Source of the DNA: Vombatus ursinus
Lineage: Eukaryota > Chordata > Mammalia > Diprotodontia > Vombatidae
DNA: 64,000 nucleotides
NCBI RefSeq assembly: GCF_900497805.2
Contig: NW_020949548.1
Span: forward strand, 18,963,252-19,027,251
Reading direction: 5' to 3'
Shown here: positions 1 to 10,577 of the stretch, piece after piece
How the letters are laid out: each line of letters starts with the position of its first letter
Numbering within the stretch: the first letter of the stretch is position 1
Position numbers and translations under genes: made by a program
The notes under the pieces: model-generated
The model's input: only the letters and a program-made list of their open reading frames with translations
Database searches by the model: none
Told to the model about the DNA's origin: nothing

Positions 1-229
1 ACTCATACACTAATTTCTTTTATGGTAGGTGCACATATATCAGAAAATGCAATAAATCGACTCCACAGATATGACTTAAAATCATGTGATCTCATCACCA
101 CACTGATTGACCTAATTTTTGATTCACAACACCTTCTTATCTTCCTCAATTGACTCTTCCCTCTGAATGGAGGCCTCAAGAGTAGAGTAATAAATTCCTC
201 TCAAAGCCTTCCTTTATAGAAAGCTCTGA

Positions 230-472
230 CCTTTCAGAACTTTCCAGGTAACTCCATTTTCCATCAGCAGCTCTACTTGGTTTCTACTCCATGGAACATC
301 ATGTACCCCCTTTTTGGTCCTCCCCCTCTTTTGAGGTTCCTTTTGTGTGTTATTAGATTGTAAGCTTCTGAGGGCAGGGACTATCTTTCTTTTTCTTATT
401 TGTATCACCAGCACTTAGCACAAGTACTTGGCATATAGTAGGCACTTAATAAATATTTATTGAACTGAATTA
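230..472 (+). mobile_element. L2 LINE 3' end
   Basis: The tail shows the L2 3'-UTR series: attagattgtaagctt, gagggcaggg, then agcac..ttggcatatagtaggcacttaataaatatttattgaa. The upstream part (ctcttttgaggttccttt) fits the same UTR. 5'-truncated and old. Confidence 0.75.
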
Positions 473-905
473 TTGTTGAATGATGATAGGATACCCTCCT
501 CTTCCCTTAGTGGAAATTATATCACTTATCTTTAATGGGTCAGTTTAAAATATTTTGTTATTATAAGTTGGCAGCTATGAGGTACTGGAAGGTCACTCCC
601 CTGGGTCTTCCCAAAAGGGTTGTCAGAGTAAATGAGGAAATGGGTAGGGCTGGGAACTTGGGCTGGGAAAGTCATTGGCTCAGGATCTATGAGTTATTTC
701 AACTCTACTAATGAGATGAGAGCTGGATGCACCTCTCTGATAGGAAACAGGACCTAATTGGGTAGACATAAAGGCAAGAGGAGTCATTTTGGTCATTGAA
801 GGAGGTACCAAGAAGAAAGTTGGAGGTAAAGATAATGTCACCATCTGGCCAAATGAGTCCAATGTCAAAAGTGGGATCTTAGGATCAAGGGCAGTAAAGT
901 AAGAT
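473..905. other. No recognised feature
   Basis: About 430 bp in which I see no gene, known repeat or low-complexity tract. It runs directly into the CR1/L3 fragment that follows and may be that element's undetected upstream part. Confidence 0.4.
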
Positions 906-1410
906 CACAGTGAAGAAAATAATTAATTTTAATAACTGGTTTTTAATATGTTCGCTTAAACAAGGTGAAATGAGAAAAAAAGACAAGGAGGTTGGGAGGA
1001 ACATGGGGATGAGCATTTGGGTGAAGATCAACAGAGAAAGAAAGAAAAGTGATGTTGTTATCAGCGTACACTACAGACCATCTGGACAGAAAGAGGAAAC
1101 AGATGAGGAGTTCAGGGAAAAGATCTCAAGTCTGGCACAGAGACATGGTACAATAGGGATTAGGGACTTCAATCACCTGCAACCTTCTCTTACTCCCTCT
1201 CTGCCAAAAGCAAAGCAGTCAATAATTTCTTGGCTTGCCTTCATAATAATTCAGCATTTGGACGGTGGATGAACCAATGAGCAAAACTGCTATTCTGAAC
1301 CTGAATCTCACCAACAAAGAGAAATTGGTGGCTGAAGGAGAAATAACAGGAACTTTGGGGGAAAGGGCATCATTTTAGAATCTGTGATAGGAAAGAGGAG
1401 GAAGAATTGT
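906..1410 (+). mobile_element. CR1/L3 LINE fragment, endonuclease domain of ORF2
   Basis: The translation reads VVISVHYRPSGQKEETDEEF, then FNH about 25 residues later, then AILNLNLTNKEKLVAEGEI. These match the APE-type endonuclease of CR1/L3 elements (YRPPNQDEEVDEAF..., GDFNH, LLTNKEGLV). The stretch is open for about 120 codons and then shifts frame. It is a dead LINE copy, not a host gene. Confidence 0.75.
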
Positions 1411-1414
1411 GGCA

Positions 1415-1620
1415 GGGTAAATGAGTAGAGCAATGGTCTTTGAATCATGAAGATTTGGAATCAAATCCTATCTCAGTAACTTATTAGTTGTGTGATCCTG
1501 GGCAAGTTCACGTAATCTCCCTGAGCCTCGGTTTCCTTATCTGTAAAATGAGGGGCTTGGACTAGATGACCTCTAAGGTCTCTTCAAGTTCTAAGTGTAT
1601 GATTTATGATCCTATGATAG
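1415..1620 (+). mobile_element. tRNA-derived SINE with CR1/L3-like tail (MIR3-like)
   Basis: Head agagcaatggt..., B-box-like caaatcc, core gtgtgatcctgggcaagtt and cttatctgtaaaatgaggg, then the tail ggactagatgacctctaagg...tatgatcctatg. That tail matches the 3' end of CR1/L3 LINEs, unlike the L2-like tail of MIR. Sits immediately after a CR1/L3 fragment. Confidence 0.7.
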
Positions 1621-1920
1621 CTGAAAATAGTCTGACAGACTGCCTAGATTTTTAGAAAGCAGATTTCAAGGATTCAGAGAAAGAACAGAGTATTCTATGA
1701 ATTAAAATTCTACTGAGGGAGTCTGCCCATGAGGGATAGAATACTCTGAAGAATGTCTAAAGACCCAATGAAAAACAATCCTGATGAGGAGGAAAAGGGG
1801 GACATGTGGAAAGAGCCCATGACAGGACATAGGGAACTCATTAACCTAGTTTCATTTTTTTTATAAACATCTATAAAGAGGCTGATAGCAAGGGTAGGCA
1901 ATGGAATAGTATAAATATTT
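1621..1920 (+). mobile_element. Possible continuation of CR1/L3 ORF2 (pre-RT region)
   Basis: The stretch after the SINE has broken reading frames with residues such as RADF, consistent with the segment between endonuclease and reverse transcriptase in the same LINE. Similarity is weak; it could be unrelated sequence. Confidence 0.3.
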
Positions 1921-2015
1921 AAAAACCTAGTATGATGCTATAAACTTACCATGAACTGGCAAGTAAAGTTAAGGACCATGAAAAGAGATGGGGGCTTGTT
2001 AAATTGTGGAAATGA

Positions 2016-2335
2016 AGAAAACAGAATCAAGAGAACAACATAAATAATGACCACAACAAGATAAAAGAAAACAACAGTAAAAGACATCACAATTCTGATT
2101 ACTCTAGGGACCCTGAATCCAGAGGACTGATAATGGAACATATATCCCCCTTCTCAATAGACAAGTGGTGGACTATGGGCATAGAATGTTGTCTACACTG
2201 TCAGACATGGCTGATATATTAATTTATTCTCTTTATTAAAAGAGAGGGCATGAGGTGGGTAAGTTACTAGGAAGGAATGGTGATGCCAATTTTTTTAAAA
2301 GTATAAGTAAAATTTTAAAAAAAAGAAAGTTGAGT
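2016..2335 (+). mobile_element. Marsupial L1 3'-terminal fragment
   Basis: Contains ttgtctacactgtcagacatgg, a run of TTTATT-like sequence, gagggcatgaggtgggtaag and an A-rich end at 2291-2335. A comparable end (attgtcagacatgatcaatg) occurs at 56.9 kb. 5'-truncated. Confidence 0.4.
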
Positions 2336-2604
2336 AAAAATTTGTGACTCACATTATCTAAAGGTAACCAAAATTTTAGGTATATAAATTTTCATATGAC
2401 TCCACAGACAGTTTTAAATCCAGATCATTGAAAGTATAACTGATGGTCTTCACATATACAAAGACCACCCTTACAATGGAACAGAATTGCTAGCCATCTA
2501 CTGATATAATTTCAGAGGTACTAAGAAGATTTCCCTGTTCAAAAAAAAAGACTCTTCTACAAATCTATCATAGTGCCTAAAGTCCTGTCCCTAAAGGTTC
2601 ATTC
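2336..2604. other. No recognised feature
   Basis: AT-rich single-copy-looking sequence with an A-run near 2541; nothing further seen. Confidence 0.4.
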
Positions 2605-2810
2605 CTATATGGAGTCCAAAGGTCCCTATTAAAATACAAATATCTTTTCCCCCAAATCCTCCCCCCCTCCCAACTTTCTTACTACTGTTGAGGGGACCAC
2701 CACTGTCCCAGTCACCAAGGCTCACAAACTCAGTGTCACTCTCTTTACTCATCCAATCAATCGCCAAATCTTTTAGACTATTGGTTACAGAGGCCAAACC
2801 AGGCAAGAAG
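2605..2810 (+). mobile_element. L2 LINE fragment, ORF2 C-terminal region
   Basis: cccccaaatcctcccc..., accaccactgtcccagtcaccaaggctcacaa and atccaatcaatcgccaaatc correspond to the L2 ORF2 C-terminus (IFPPK.., ITVEGTT.., VTQARNLGV.., IQSIAKSC). Confidence 0.65.
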
Positions 2811-3180
2811 CATTTAGCACGCACGTAATACTTGGCATTGTGCTAAGCACAGGGAATATAAATACCAAGAAAAAGAAAGATAGTCCCTGCCCTCAAGGAG
2901 CTTACAGTCTAGTGGGGTAAGATAATGCATCAAAAAGAACTGAAAAGGGGGTGGGGGAGAGAAGGTACCCACATGGAGGCATGGTGTCGAAATCCAGAAA
3001 AGTCAGAAGCAGAACCAGGAAGGGGATAAAGGTTGAGCATCCAGTGGCTCTCCCTAAAAGGGAGGCCTCAGGGGGAGGAACTCACCAATGGGAGAATGGG
3101 GCTGGCATTGTGGAGGAATGTTCCGGGGTGAGAAGGCTGCAGGGGAAAATGTAGTTGTCATTCGGCATTGGAAATAAAAT
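2811..3180 (-). mobile_element. L2 LINE 3' UTR, antisense
   Basis: cattgtgctaagcacaggg and gtccctgccctcaaggagct are the reverse complement of the L2 3' end. The following segment with gaactcaccaatgggagaa recurs in an equivalent place at about 24.88 kb, so it is probably L2-linked too. Confidence 0.6.
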
Positions 3181-3234
3181 CACAGGTTCAGTCCAAAAAT
3201 AAACAAATTAATGAATAGCTAGAGATAGAGAGAG

Positions 3235-3350
3235 ACATTCATAGTACTCACAAAACTGTTGTGAGGTTCAAATGAGATAGTATAGGCAAAGGGATTTGCA
3301 AAACTGGCGTGCTATAGAAACATCAGTTACCATAACAAACGTTATTGCTA
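3235..3350 (+). mobile_element. MIR 3' half
   Basis: actgttgtgaggttcaaatg, gagatagta..., gcaaaactgg.gtgctatagaaa and gttattgctattatt give the MIR 3' section; the tRNA-like head is missing. Confidence 0.6.
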
Positions 3351-4085
3351 TTATTGCAAGACCATCACCTAATAAAACCTAACTTTTGAGGAGGAAATAT
3401 AGGAGAGAACATACAAGTACCTCTGGATTCCCAAATACACATAGAGATCAAATCTTGGAGTTAATTTGACACTCATGCAACTTGGGAGCTTAAATAAAAC
3501 AAGGTAGAGGCAACTATATCTCTAATATTACAGACACAGAATGTCATCAGGTTCCCTCCTGTTTGCAAAGCCTTAATTTTGACTCTTAGCTTGCATCGCT
3601 AATACTTCACGTTCCCACCTCTCAAGGAAGAAAGGGTCAAAGGGGCAGCCTCTGAAAAGCATAGTGAAGAGCCCTTGAGCTGTGGTGATGGGTCCCAACT
3701 AAAAGGTTTCTCCATCTGCTTGCTCCAGGAAACCTTTGGAGAGGAGCAGAGCCTTGTGGTCCACTCAACAAACATTCATTAAGTGGTAGCCCAAAACAAC
3801 CATTTCCTGGTGGTCAATTTTTTGATGATAAACCTCCTCAAACTTAAACTGGTGCTCAGACAATAGAAATACAGTCTGTTGCTGGGTCCATAATTGAGAC
3901 CTTTGTAGCTTGGTAGAAACCAGTACCAGAGCTTGTGTTCTCTAGATGGCCCGTTTTAACTAAGCAGCTCTAGGGATGTGGGCATCTACAAGTGTCTAAA
4001 GTTCCATTTCCCCGACTGGGCACATGGGAGATGCTGCATAGATTTCAGCAGCTTATAGGATCTCTACAAGCACCCAGGGGAGTCT
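3351..4085. other. Unassigned 730-bp stretch
   Basis: No open frame of note, no simple repeat and no repeat family I can name. It ends exactly where an L2 begins. It could be single-copy DNA or an unfamiliar dispersed repeat; a genome self-search would separate the two. Confidence 0.4.
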
Positions 4086-4089
4086 CTCA

Positions 4090-4580
4090 CAAGCCAATCT
4101 GTCTCCAATCTCTTTTCCTAAACTAGTTTTACATTACTCCTCTCCTTGAGCTCTACCTTCCACCCAGATTGTCTTTGTCTTACTTAACGTTTCCCATATT
4201 AACAATCCATCCCTAGCCTCAGTGTTTTGATACACACTGTCCCTCCCTTGCCTGGAATGCACCACCCCCATTTCTGCCTCTTAGAATCCCTGACTCTCTT
4301 CAAGACTTAGTTCAAGTGTTCCTTGTACTTGGAGCTTCTTTTGGTCTTCTTAATTATTACTGCTCTCCCCACTTGTCTCCACACTCTGCCATTACTCTCA
4401 ATTTCCTTAGTACATATCATTCATCCATTCATCCATTCATTTTTCTGTTCCCCTCCCCCCAACAGAATGTAAACTCCTGGAGGGCAGGACAATTTGAGTT
4501 TTCTCTTTGTATCCCTAGCACCTAGTACAGTGCCTGATGCATAGTAGGTGTTAAACAAATGCTAGTTGAATTAAATTGCA
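4090..4580 (+). mobile_element. L2 LINE 3' portion
   Basis: Long L2 UTR copy: cctggaatgcaccaccccc, aatccctgactctcttcaag, gaatgtaaactcctggaggg, then cagtgcctgatgcatagtag and a gttgaattaaatt end. Confidence 0.8.
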
Positions 4581-4962
4581 GTATTAGATTACCACAAATG
4601 CATGTCTCCGGAATGTTGTACTTGCCAAGACTTTCCCAGTGGGGCCAGAGATGGGTACGCATTTGACCCTAAACACCTACCCTTTCTCTTCTCACAGATA
4701 TAACCTGGAGTATAGGAGGAGTTGGGGAACTTTACTCAAAGAGAAAAGGGACACCTTATCAAACCATCAGGCTTGTTTTTCAAACTGAAAGACAAATACT
4801 CATTAAAATCTAATACTCAGATCCAAAACAGACGTGAAGCTATCCAATTAGTAATGAGGAAGGGATGCCAAACATTATCCTTCTGTCCTGTTAATTAGCA
4901 CCGGAGAGAAAAAATTGAAATGCTTTACCTCTGTTATCTCACAGACCCAAATCAATCAGTGC
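4581..4962. other. Single-copy stretch, possible conserved non-coding element
   Basis: No repeat seen. Holds homeodomain-type cores (caattagtaatg near 4847, gttaattagc near 4891) and a few CpGs in AT-rich sequence. Conservation can only be judged by alignment. Confidence 0.3.
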
Positions 4963-5200
4963 ACAATAACAAAAATAGATAACATTCCTATTACACTTTG
5001 AGGTTTGCAAAATCTATGTTCACTTGAGCTTCGTGACAACCCTATGAACTAGATGCTATTATCCCCATTTTACAGAGGGTGAGACTGAGGCAGAGGGTTT
5101 TAGTGACGTGCCCAAGCTGTGGGTAAGTGTCTGGGGAAGGACTGAATTCAGGTCTTCCTGATTCTAAGGCCAGCATTCTATCCATTGGGCCGCCTAGCAC
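4963..5200 (-). mobile_element. MIR, antisense, near full length
   Basis: cactttgaggtttgcaaa, atccccattttacagagg, gtgcccaagctgtggg and tccattgggccgcctagc follow the reverse complement of MIR from tail to head. Confidence 0.8.
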
Positions 5201-5269
5201 AACTTAGATGAGCAGCAAAAATGAAGATGCTTTCAACAGTAAGATACGATGGGTTGATCACTCCAAGTC

Positions 5270-5460
5270 AGAAGAATCACAGAATCTCTGAGCTGGAAAG
5301 GACCTCTGGGGTTATCTCATCCAATTTAGTCCTCAACAAGAATCTCTTCTATAACCTAGTCCAAATGTATTCATTCATCCCTTCTGGAGGGACCTCCAAT
5401 GAGAGTGAGCTCAGACCTCTTGAAGCAGCCCATTCCATTCGATTATTAAAGAAATATGTG
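5270..5460 (-). mobile_element. CR1/L3 LINE 3' end, antisense
   Basis: atcacagaatctctgagctgg, aaggacctctggggttatc, aacaagaatctcttctataa and gcagcccattccattcgat match the reverse complement of the CR1/L3 3' region. Confidence 0.7.
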
Positions 5461-5749
5461 TAAGGTATAGGGATATGATATACTAGTAAATTTGAAATGA
5501 AAGAAAAAAAAAGAAATATGTAGTTCTTGAATAAACTTTTGTATAAATAAAAACTTGCTTTCCTTCAGTCAACATTGAGGTGGGTCAGACCTCAAGGCGT
5601 TGGGCAAAAGCACTAGAATTGTCCCGACCTCTCCAGACAGAGCTGTAAAACTGGGTCACTGGCCACAGTGAGACCCTAACCCAAGAGTCAGTACTCTCTC
5701 TGCTAAATGTCACCACTCCAAGAACCTGGAGGAAGGAGACAAAGCCGGG
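5461..5749. other. No recognised feature
   Basis: Short A-rich segment at 5500-5560, then apparently single-copy sequence. Confidence 0.4.
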
Positions 5750-5831
5750 CAATTCCAAACAGTGAGGAAAGTGCCAATAATAACACTAGCACAAGTTTCT
5801 ATTGAATTTTAAGTTTGTTAAGTCTTTAAAA

Positions 5832-5881
5832 GATATACACATACATACATACATATATTATATATATATATATATGTATAT
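5832..5881. repeat. (CATA)n/(TA)n microsatellite
   Basis: acatacatacatac followed by an alternating TA run, inside the split MIR. Confidence 0.9.
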
Positions 5882-5934
5882 TAATTTCACTCAAGAGTCA
5901 CAACAACCCTGTGAAATAGCTGCTTTAGTGGTAC

Positions 5935-6072
5935 CATGTCTCCCCCAATAGAATATAAGTTTCTTGGGGTCAGAGACAGTTTATTTTTTTCTTTTTATCC
6001 TTTCTGCCTAAAATGGTGCCAGGCTTAATAAATGAATGTTTATTGATTGACTGACTGACTTATTGATTGATT
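5935..6072 (+). mobile_element. L2 LINE 3' end inserted in a MIR
   Basis: tctcccccaatagaatataa, tggtgccaggcttaataaa and a tail of TTGATTGACTGACTGAC-type tetranucleotides typical of L2 ends. Confidence 0.7.
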
Positions 6073-6224
6073 CAGATGGCTCAGGTGGAATTTGAAGTCT
6101 CCTTGACTCCAAGTCCAGGGCTCCATCCAGACCAGATGAAATTTACAGGTAGAATAACAATGAACTAAGCTTTTATCAAGTCAGAGAGCTGTAATGTCCT
6201 TGGGACATCATATAGTGACCACTC

Positions 6225-6465
6225 CTTTCATTTTTTAATTGTGGAAACTGAGGCCCAGAGAGGGATCATAGAATAAGATGAAAGCTGGACATGTCCTTAG
6301 AGGTCATCTAGTACAACCCCTTAATTCTACATATGGGAAACTGAGACCCACAGAAGAGGGTTAGTGACTTGACAAAAGTCACTGAAGCAGTAAGTAGCAG
6401 AGCCAGAATTTGAACTGAGGATCTCTATCTCCAAAGTCTCTCTCTCATAAGCCAAGCTGTCCCTT
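6225..6465 (-). mobile_element. Two nested antisense SINEs
   Basis: A SINE remnant ending gaaactgaggcccagagagg (about 6245-6264) is followed at once by a second copy starting ggatcatagaataagatg and running through cttagaggtcatctagtac to tttgaactgagg. The second has the CR1/L3-like tail. Confidence 0.65.
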
Positions 6466-6499
6466 ATTCATATGAAATGTCCCAGGACTGGCATTTGTT

Positions 6500-6692
6500 G
6501 TTACATAGGATCAAACATCTAAAGTTAGAAGGGACTATCTACTCCAACTTTTTCATTTTACAGATGAAAAAACAAGACAAATGAGGTCAAATGACTTGAT
6601 CATTCAGTTAGTACATCTCAGAGGTGGGATTTGAATTCAGGTCCTCTCCTCTTTGAGCCAGTGCTCTTTCCATTGTACCATGCTGTCTCTTC
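6500..6692 (-). mobile_element. SINE with CR1/L3-like tail, antisense
   Basis: aggatcaaacatctaaagtt, cattttacagatgaaaaaac, gggatttgaattcaggtcc and ttccattgtaccatgctgtc follow the family in reverse. Confidence 0.7.
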
Positions 6693-7180
6693 TCCCCTTC
6701 CTTTCCACCATTCCCCTGACTTATCTAGAATATCCCTTCTCCTTCTGGAATCCACTCCTCCCCCTCCCCACTCATTCTGTCTCCATACACAGTGGTCCCA
6801 ACCTGCACTTCTCATCCAGACCTAGAAGTTGGTACCTCAAGCTGCTGACCCATGAGTTTTCTCAGAGCTAGCTGGTAAGACTGTTTATGAAAATAAAAGG
6901 GCAATAAAATCCTGATTCATGGAAACCCAACTGAAAGGAACCCTCAATTAACCAGAATTTTTGACCAAATAAACCCCAAACACTTGAGCAAACATCTACG
7001 ATAAGAAGAACCTCTACAAACTGTGGCAGTAGGAAGTGTGGGGAGGGAGTGAAAGTCACAGAAAACTACATGGGAGCTGAAGAGGAAGAAAAAAGCCAAA
7101 TCCCAAGGATTGAGAATTTATTTAAAGAGCTGCTTTCAGACTCACGCCAAATCCCCTAAATCACCTATATCTATATTCCA
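6693..7180. other. No recognised feature
   Basis: A pyrimidine-rich start (6693-6790) produces overlapping short open frames on both strands that look accidental. Nothing else identified. Confidence 0.4.
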
Positions 7181-7184
7181 GGAC

Positions 7185-7535
7185 ACCCAGGATCATAGCT
7201 TTCCAGGGCTTTAAGGAACCTCAGAGGTTACCTAGGGGAACCTAAGGACTCTTTCTACTCTATCCTTCTTAGGTTATTATCCAACTTTCACCTGAAGACC
7301 TCCTGAGATGAGAATTTTTGCCCCTTAAGACAGCCTTTCCACCCTACTTTGAGAGATTTCTAAATATTAAGTTCTCCTTACATTTAACTAAAATCTGTCT
7401 CTACAATTTCTATCCATTTGACTCCTAGTTCTGCTCACTAGGGTCAAGCTGAAAACAGCTGATCCCTCTTCTCCAAGACAACTCCCTCAAGTATTGGAAG
7501 ATAGTGATTATGTTCCTCCATATCCCCACTCCCCA
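7185..7535 (-). mobile_element. CR1/L3 LINE 3' portion, antisense
   Basis: atcatagctttccagggctt, cctcagaggttacctagg, actcctagttctgctcacta and aactccctcaagtattgga parallel the reverse complement of the CR1/L3 3' region, ending at the catgtccccc-like block. Confidence 0.65.
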
Positions 7536-7965
7536 ATATGATCCTGTAGAATAAAAGATCCTTAGTCACCAAAGAAAAACTTCAGCTTTTTCACTTGAGT
7601 CAATTTCCTAAAATAAGAAAATGGACTCAAAAGTTTAGAAATATTTTCAACAAAGGTTTAACTCAAGAGGAGTTTCTGATTACCCACTATTATACGGGAA
7701 AATTCCTTAATCCAGAAATTCTTGTTCCATAATCACTTTGGTTACTCAGCTTTTTACTCCAGACATACCAAATGAATGACGGGGGTAGAGAATGTCTCAA
7801 GTGCTCTAAAGAAAATTAACTCACCCACCACAGCCAGGTTATGTTCAGACCCACATGCTACCTGGAAAAGAAAAAAAAAATACATGAGACCAGGAAGAGA
7901 AAAAATACACAGCAACCCATTTCCACTATTTATAAGGAACAAATTCAATTTTTAAGAAAAAGAAC
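7536..7965. other. No recognised feature
   Basis: About 430 bp with no support for a gene or a named repeat. It contains an A-run near 7870 just before the L1 fragment. Confidence 0.4.
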
Positions 7966-8075
7966 CAGTCCCCAATTGGTAAATGGTCAAAGGATATGAA
8001 CAGACAATTTTCAAGGGAAGAAATCCAAGCTATCTATAGTTACATGAAAAAAATGCTACCAATCATTAATAACTT

Positions 8076-8321
8076 GTTGTTGTCATTGTTGAGTCATTTC
8101 AGTTGTGTCTGACTATGACCTCATTTGGAGTTTTCTTGGCAGTGGTTTGCCATTTCCTTCTCCAATTCATTTTACAGAGGAAGAAACTGAGGCAAACAGG
8201 GTTAAGTGACTTGCTCAGGGTCACATAGCCAGTCAGTTTCTGAGGCCAAATTTAAACTCAGGAAGATGAGTCTTTCTGACTCCAGGCCTGGCACTTGATT
8301 CTCTACGCCACTTAGCTGCCC
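8076..8321 (-). mobile_element. MAR1-type SINE with RTE-like tail, antisense
   Basis: From ttgttgtcattgttgagtc (RTE-like tail) to cacttagctgccc (SINE head), with cattttacagaggaagaaac between. The 14-bp duplication atcattaataactt lies at 8062-8075 and 8322-8335, which fixes both ends. Confidence 0.85.
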
Positions 8322-8335
8322 ATCATTAATAACTT

Positions 8336-8378
8336 TTTGTTGTTAAGTCATTTTTCAGTTGTTTCTGACTCTCCATGA
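8336..8378 (-). mobile_element. Second, very short MAR1/RTE tail, antisense
   Basis: ttgttgttaagtcatttttc and gttgtttctgactctccatga repeat the RTE-like tail already present at 8076, immediately after the right target duplication. Only about 43 bp remain before L1 resumes. Confidence 0.6.
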
Positions 8379-8513
8379 GCCAGAACTGGTCCAACCATTC
8401 TGGAAAGCAATTTGGAACTGTGCCCAAAGAGTTACTAAAGTGGGTATATCCTTTGACCTAGCAATACCTCTACTAGGCCTATATTGAGATCAAAGGAAGA
8501 GTGAAAATTCATT

Positions 8514-8566
8514 ATGTGTATACATATATATATATATTTTATACACACAAACACACATATGTATGT
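8514..8566. repeat. TA/CA-rich microsatellite
   Basis: Alternating tatata then acacacaaacacacat within the L1 3' UTR. Confidence 0.85.
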
Positions 8567-8710
8567 ATTTGTTACAAGGGTTTCATTTTACTTTTATTGG
8601 GGAGGAGGGGACAAATTGGGAGGGAGAAAAATGATGCTTGATAATTGAAAAAATGAAATATCATTTAAAATATAATAATATTATATTAAAGAATAAAAAT
8701 ATAAAACACA

Positions 8711-9290
8711 CAAAGACCAAGAAAAGTATGCATAATGTTTGATATTTCTGAGAGCTGAGAGTTAGAAGGAAGAGACTTCAGACCTTGGGAAAAAAGGATC
8801 CTATGAAAGGGAGATGGAGGCCCATGATCATGTCTCCTGTGGGCAAAGATCATGCCATGCCAAGGCTACTGCTGAAGAAGCCATCACTAGCAGAGGTGGG
8901 GAAGTAATTGTATCATACAGTAACCCCCTATTTCAACTAATTATTGCTACTAGCTATGATCACTTGTTTCTACCTGCTTAAGAAGGGCAAATGCAGTCAT
9001 GACCCTCTAAATTTTGGTATCATGCAACAAAGCCCCAATTACCCCTCCCTAGTTACAGTTCTGCTGTTCGTTATCAGAAGGAAAAAAAAAGATAAAAGCA
9101 ACTCAGTCTACGGAATCTTAGCTATTATGGAGGAAAAAATGGTGAAAAAGACTGTGCATACAGGTTGTAACATCTTAAGACTAGCTTTTACTATCAGAGG
9201 AGCGATAGTCAGACATAAACACAGTCCTGTTCCGAGCTGATGCCACTGAGCACAACCAATGCATTTGTTATTCCATCAGTGTTAGCCAAG
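8711..9290. other. No recognised feature
   Basis: 580 bp of single-copy-looking sequence. A 98-codon open frame at 8944-9240 has no features I recognise and no clear splice context; I treat it as chance. Confidence 0.35.
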
Positions 9291-9292
9291 TG

Positions 9293-9510
9293 TAGAAGCA
9301 ATGTAGCACAGTGGAAAGAATGGTGGACTTAAAATCAGGAAAATTGGACTCATATTCGGTATATATCGTGGGCAAATCCTTTCACCTAAGTCTCAGTTTC
9401 ACTGTCTGCAAAATGGGGGTAAGAACACTTGTTCTATCTACCTCACAAAGTTATTGAGGAAAGCACTGGAGAAATAGGAGTAATTAGCATTATTATTCTT
9501 CATCAGGAAC
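9293..9510 (+). mobile_element. MIR
   Basis: gtagcacagtggaaagaat head, gcaaaatgggggtaagaac core, acctcacaaagttattgagg and a gcattattatt end. Confidence 0.75.
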
Positions 9511-10479
9511 AGCCAGTCTCTCATTATGTAGACCCTTTTAACTACTCATAATATTTTGGAAATGCTTGGGTCAAAGTGTCTGAGTTATGGATGGGAGCTC
9601 TTCTCTGCCTTGCAGTTTCCATCTGGGGCAAATTTAACTCCTCCTAAGAGGCAATGAGAGGAAATAGCCAGAAACTCAGTGGCAACAAGGAGCCCTCTGG
9701 GTCCTAATTAAGAGGAACTATTGGCCCTGGAAGACCATCCCATGAGCCTCTTCTCACTACTGCCAAGCACAGGCTTGCCAGCCTGGGGAAAGCAGACATG
9801 CTTCAGCTGGCCTCAACTTACCCAGAGAAAAATGATAAAAGGAGATGTGCCAACTCCCTCAACACATATTCAAGGCCTGAACAAAACTGAGATCAGGATG
9901 AGCATCCCTGCTCTTAAACTCCTTCAGCCCACCAGGATCCAGGGAAGCCCACCTCTGACTCAACAGAAAGACTATGTTTGGAGGGGGGCAAGGGACAGAT
10001 AAGGTTCATGTTAGTGAAAAGAGTGCCAGTCATTTGGAAGAGCCCCAGAAAGTGGCAGGCTACTGACTCTGGATTTCTTGCCTTGGAAGTAAACAAGGAA
10101 TACTACCAGTGGGTGATATGTGGGAGAGTAGGTCTACCATGTCTGGATCCTCCACTTGGGATATTGTACTTCTCTCACTGTGCTGGGGGACCTAGGGAGC
10201 TGTCAAAGATCACTGTCACAGGTGCTGAAACACAGGCCACAAGGAGAAAGGGCATGCATTTTTCAAGGGCCCCTCCTTAGTCTCTGGATTCCTCAACCCC
10301 CTCATCAGTAGGCTTTCCAACCTAGAGATGTCTCCATCCTGAGGCCCACTTTCCTGATTGATGAGTCCTTAGCTTGAACCAATGTTTCACAAGGTACCCA
10401 GGCCATGGTCACTTCATTCCCAGTTCTACTCCTCAGTTTCTAGACCTCTATATCTCCTGGCCAGCAGCCTTGTACCCTG
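9511..10479. other. Nearly 1 kb without recognised repeats
   Basis: Moderately GC-rich, single-copy-looking. Short open frames (9721-10002, 9978-10280) overlap each other on both strands and carry no recognisable domain. Intergenic or intronic DNA is the simplest reading. Confidence 0.4.
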
Positions 10480-10577
10480 CTCCCTTCTAGATCCCCTTTG
10501 TCTTTTTTTTTTATATATTGGTATTCTCAGGACTAAGCACAGTGTCTGGTATATAGTAATTGCTTAATAAATGCTCT
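10480..10577 (+). mobile_element. L2 LINE 3' tip
   Basis: ctaagcacagtgtctggtat, atagtaattgcttaataaat, followed directly by the tetranucleotide array, which seems to have grown from the L2 tail. Confidence 0.65.

Larger units (their letters stand above)
5750..6130 (-). mobile_element. MIR, antisense, split by an AT repeat and an L2 piece
   Basis: Left part ends at gtcacaacaaccctgtgaa (about 5898-5916). The right part resumes at 6075 with ggtggaatttgaagtctccttgactccaag. An L2 3' end lies between them, so the L2 entered the MIR. Confidence 0.6.
7966..8710 (+). mobile_element. L1 3' end, internally deleted and split by MAR1
   Basis: Start ccccaattggtaaatggtc, aaggatatgaacagacaatt, then after the SINE gaactggtccaaccattctgg and cctttgacctagcaatacct. 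It closes with ggggaggaggggacaaattgg, gataattgaaaaaatgaaat and an A-rich end. About 100 bp of L1 is missing at the insertion point. Confidence 0.75.

Noticed and set aside
906-1410. Possible host gene with a 120-codon frame
   Set aside because: Residues match the CR1/L3 endonuclease; it is a LINE fossil.
3700-4080. Idea that this stretch is a processed pseudogene UTR or an LTR
   Set aside because: I could not tie it to any transcript or to LTR ends; left as unassigned.
6880-7060. Hint of a Tigger-like end (aattaaccagaatttttgacc)
   Set aside because: Too short and without paired inverted repeats or a TA duplication.
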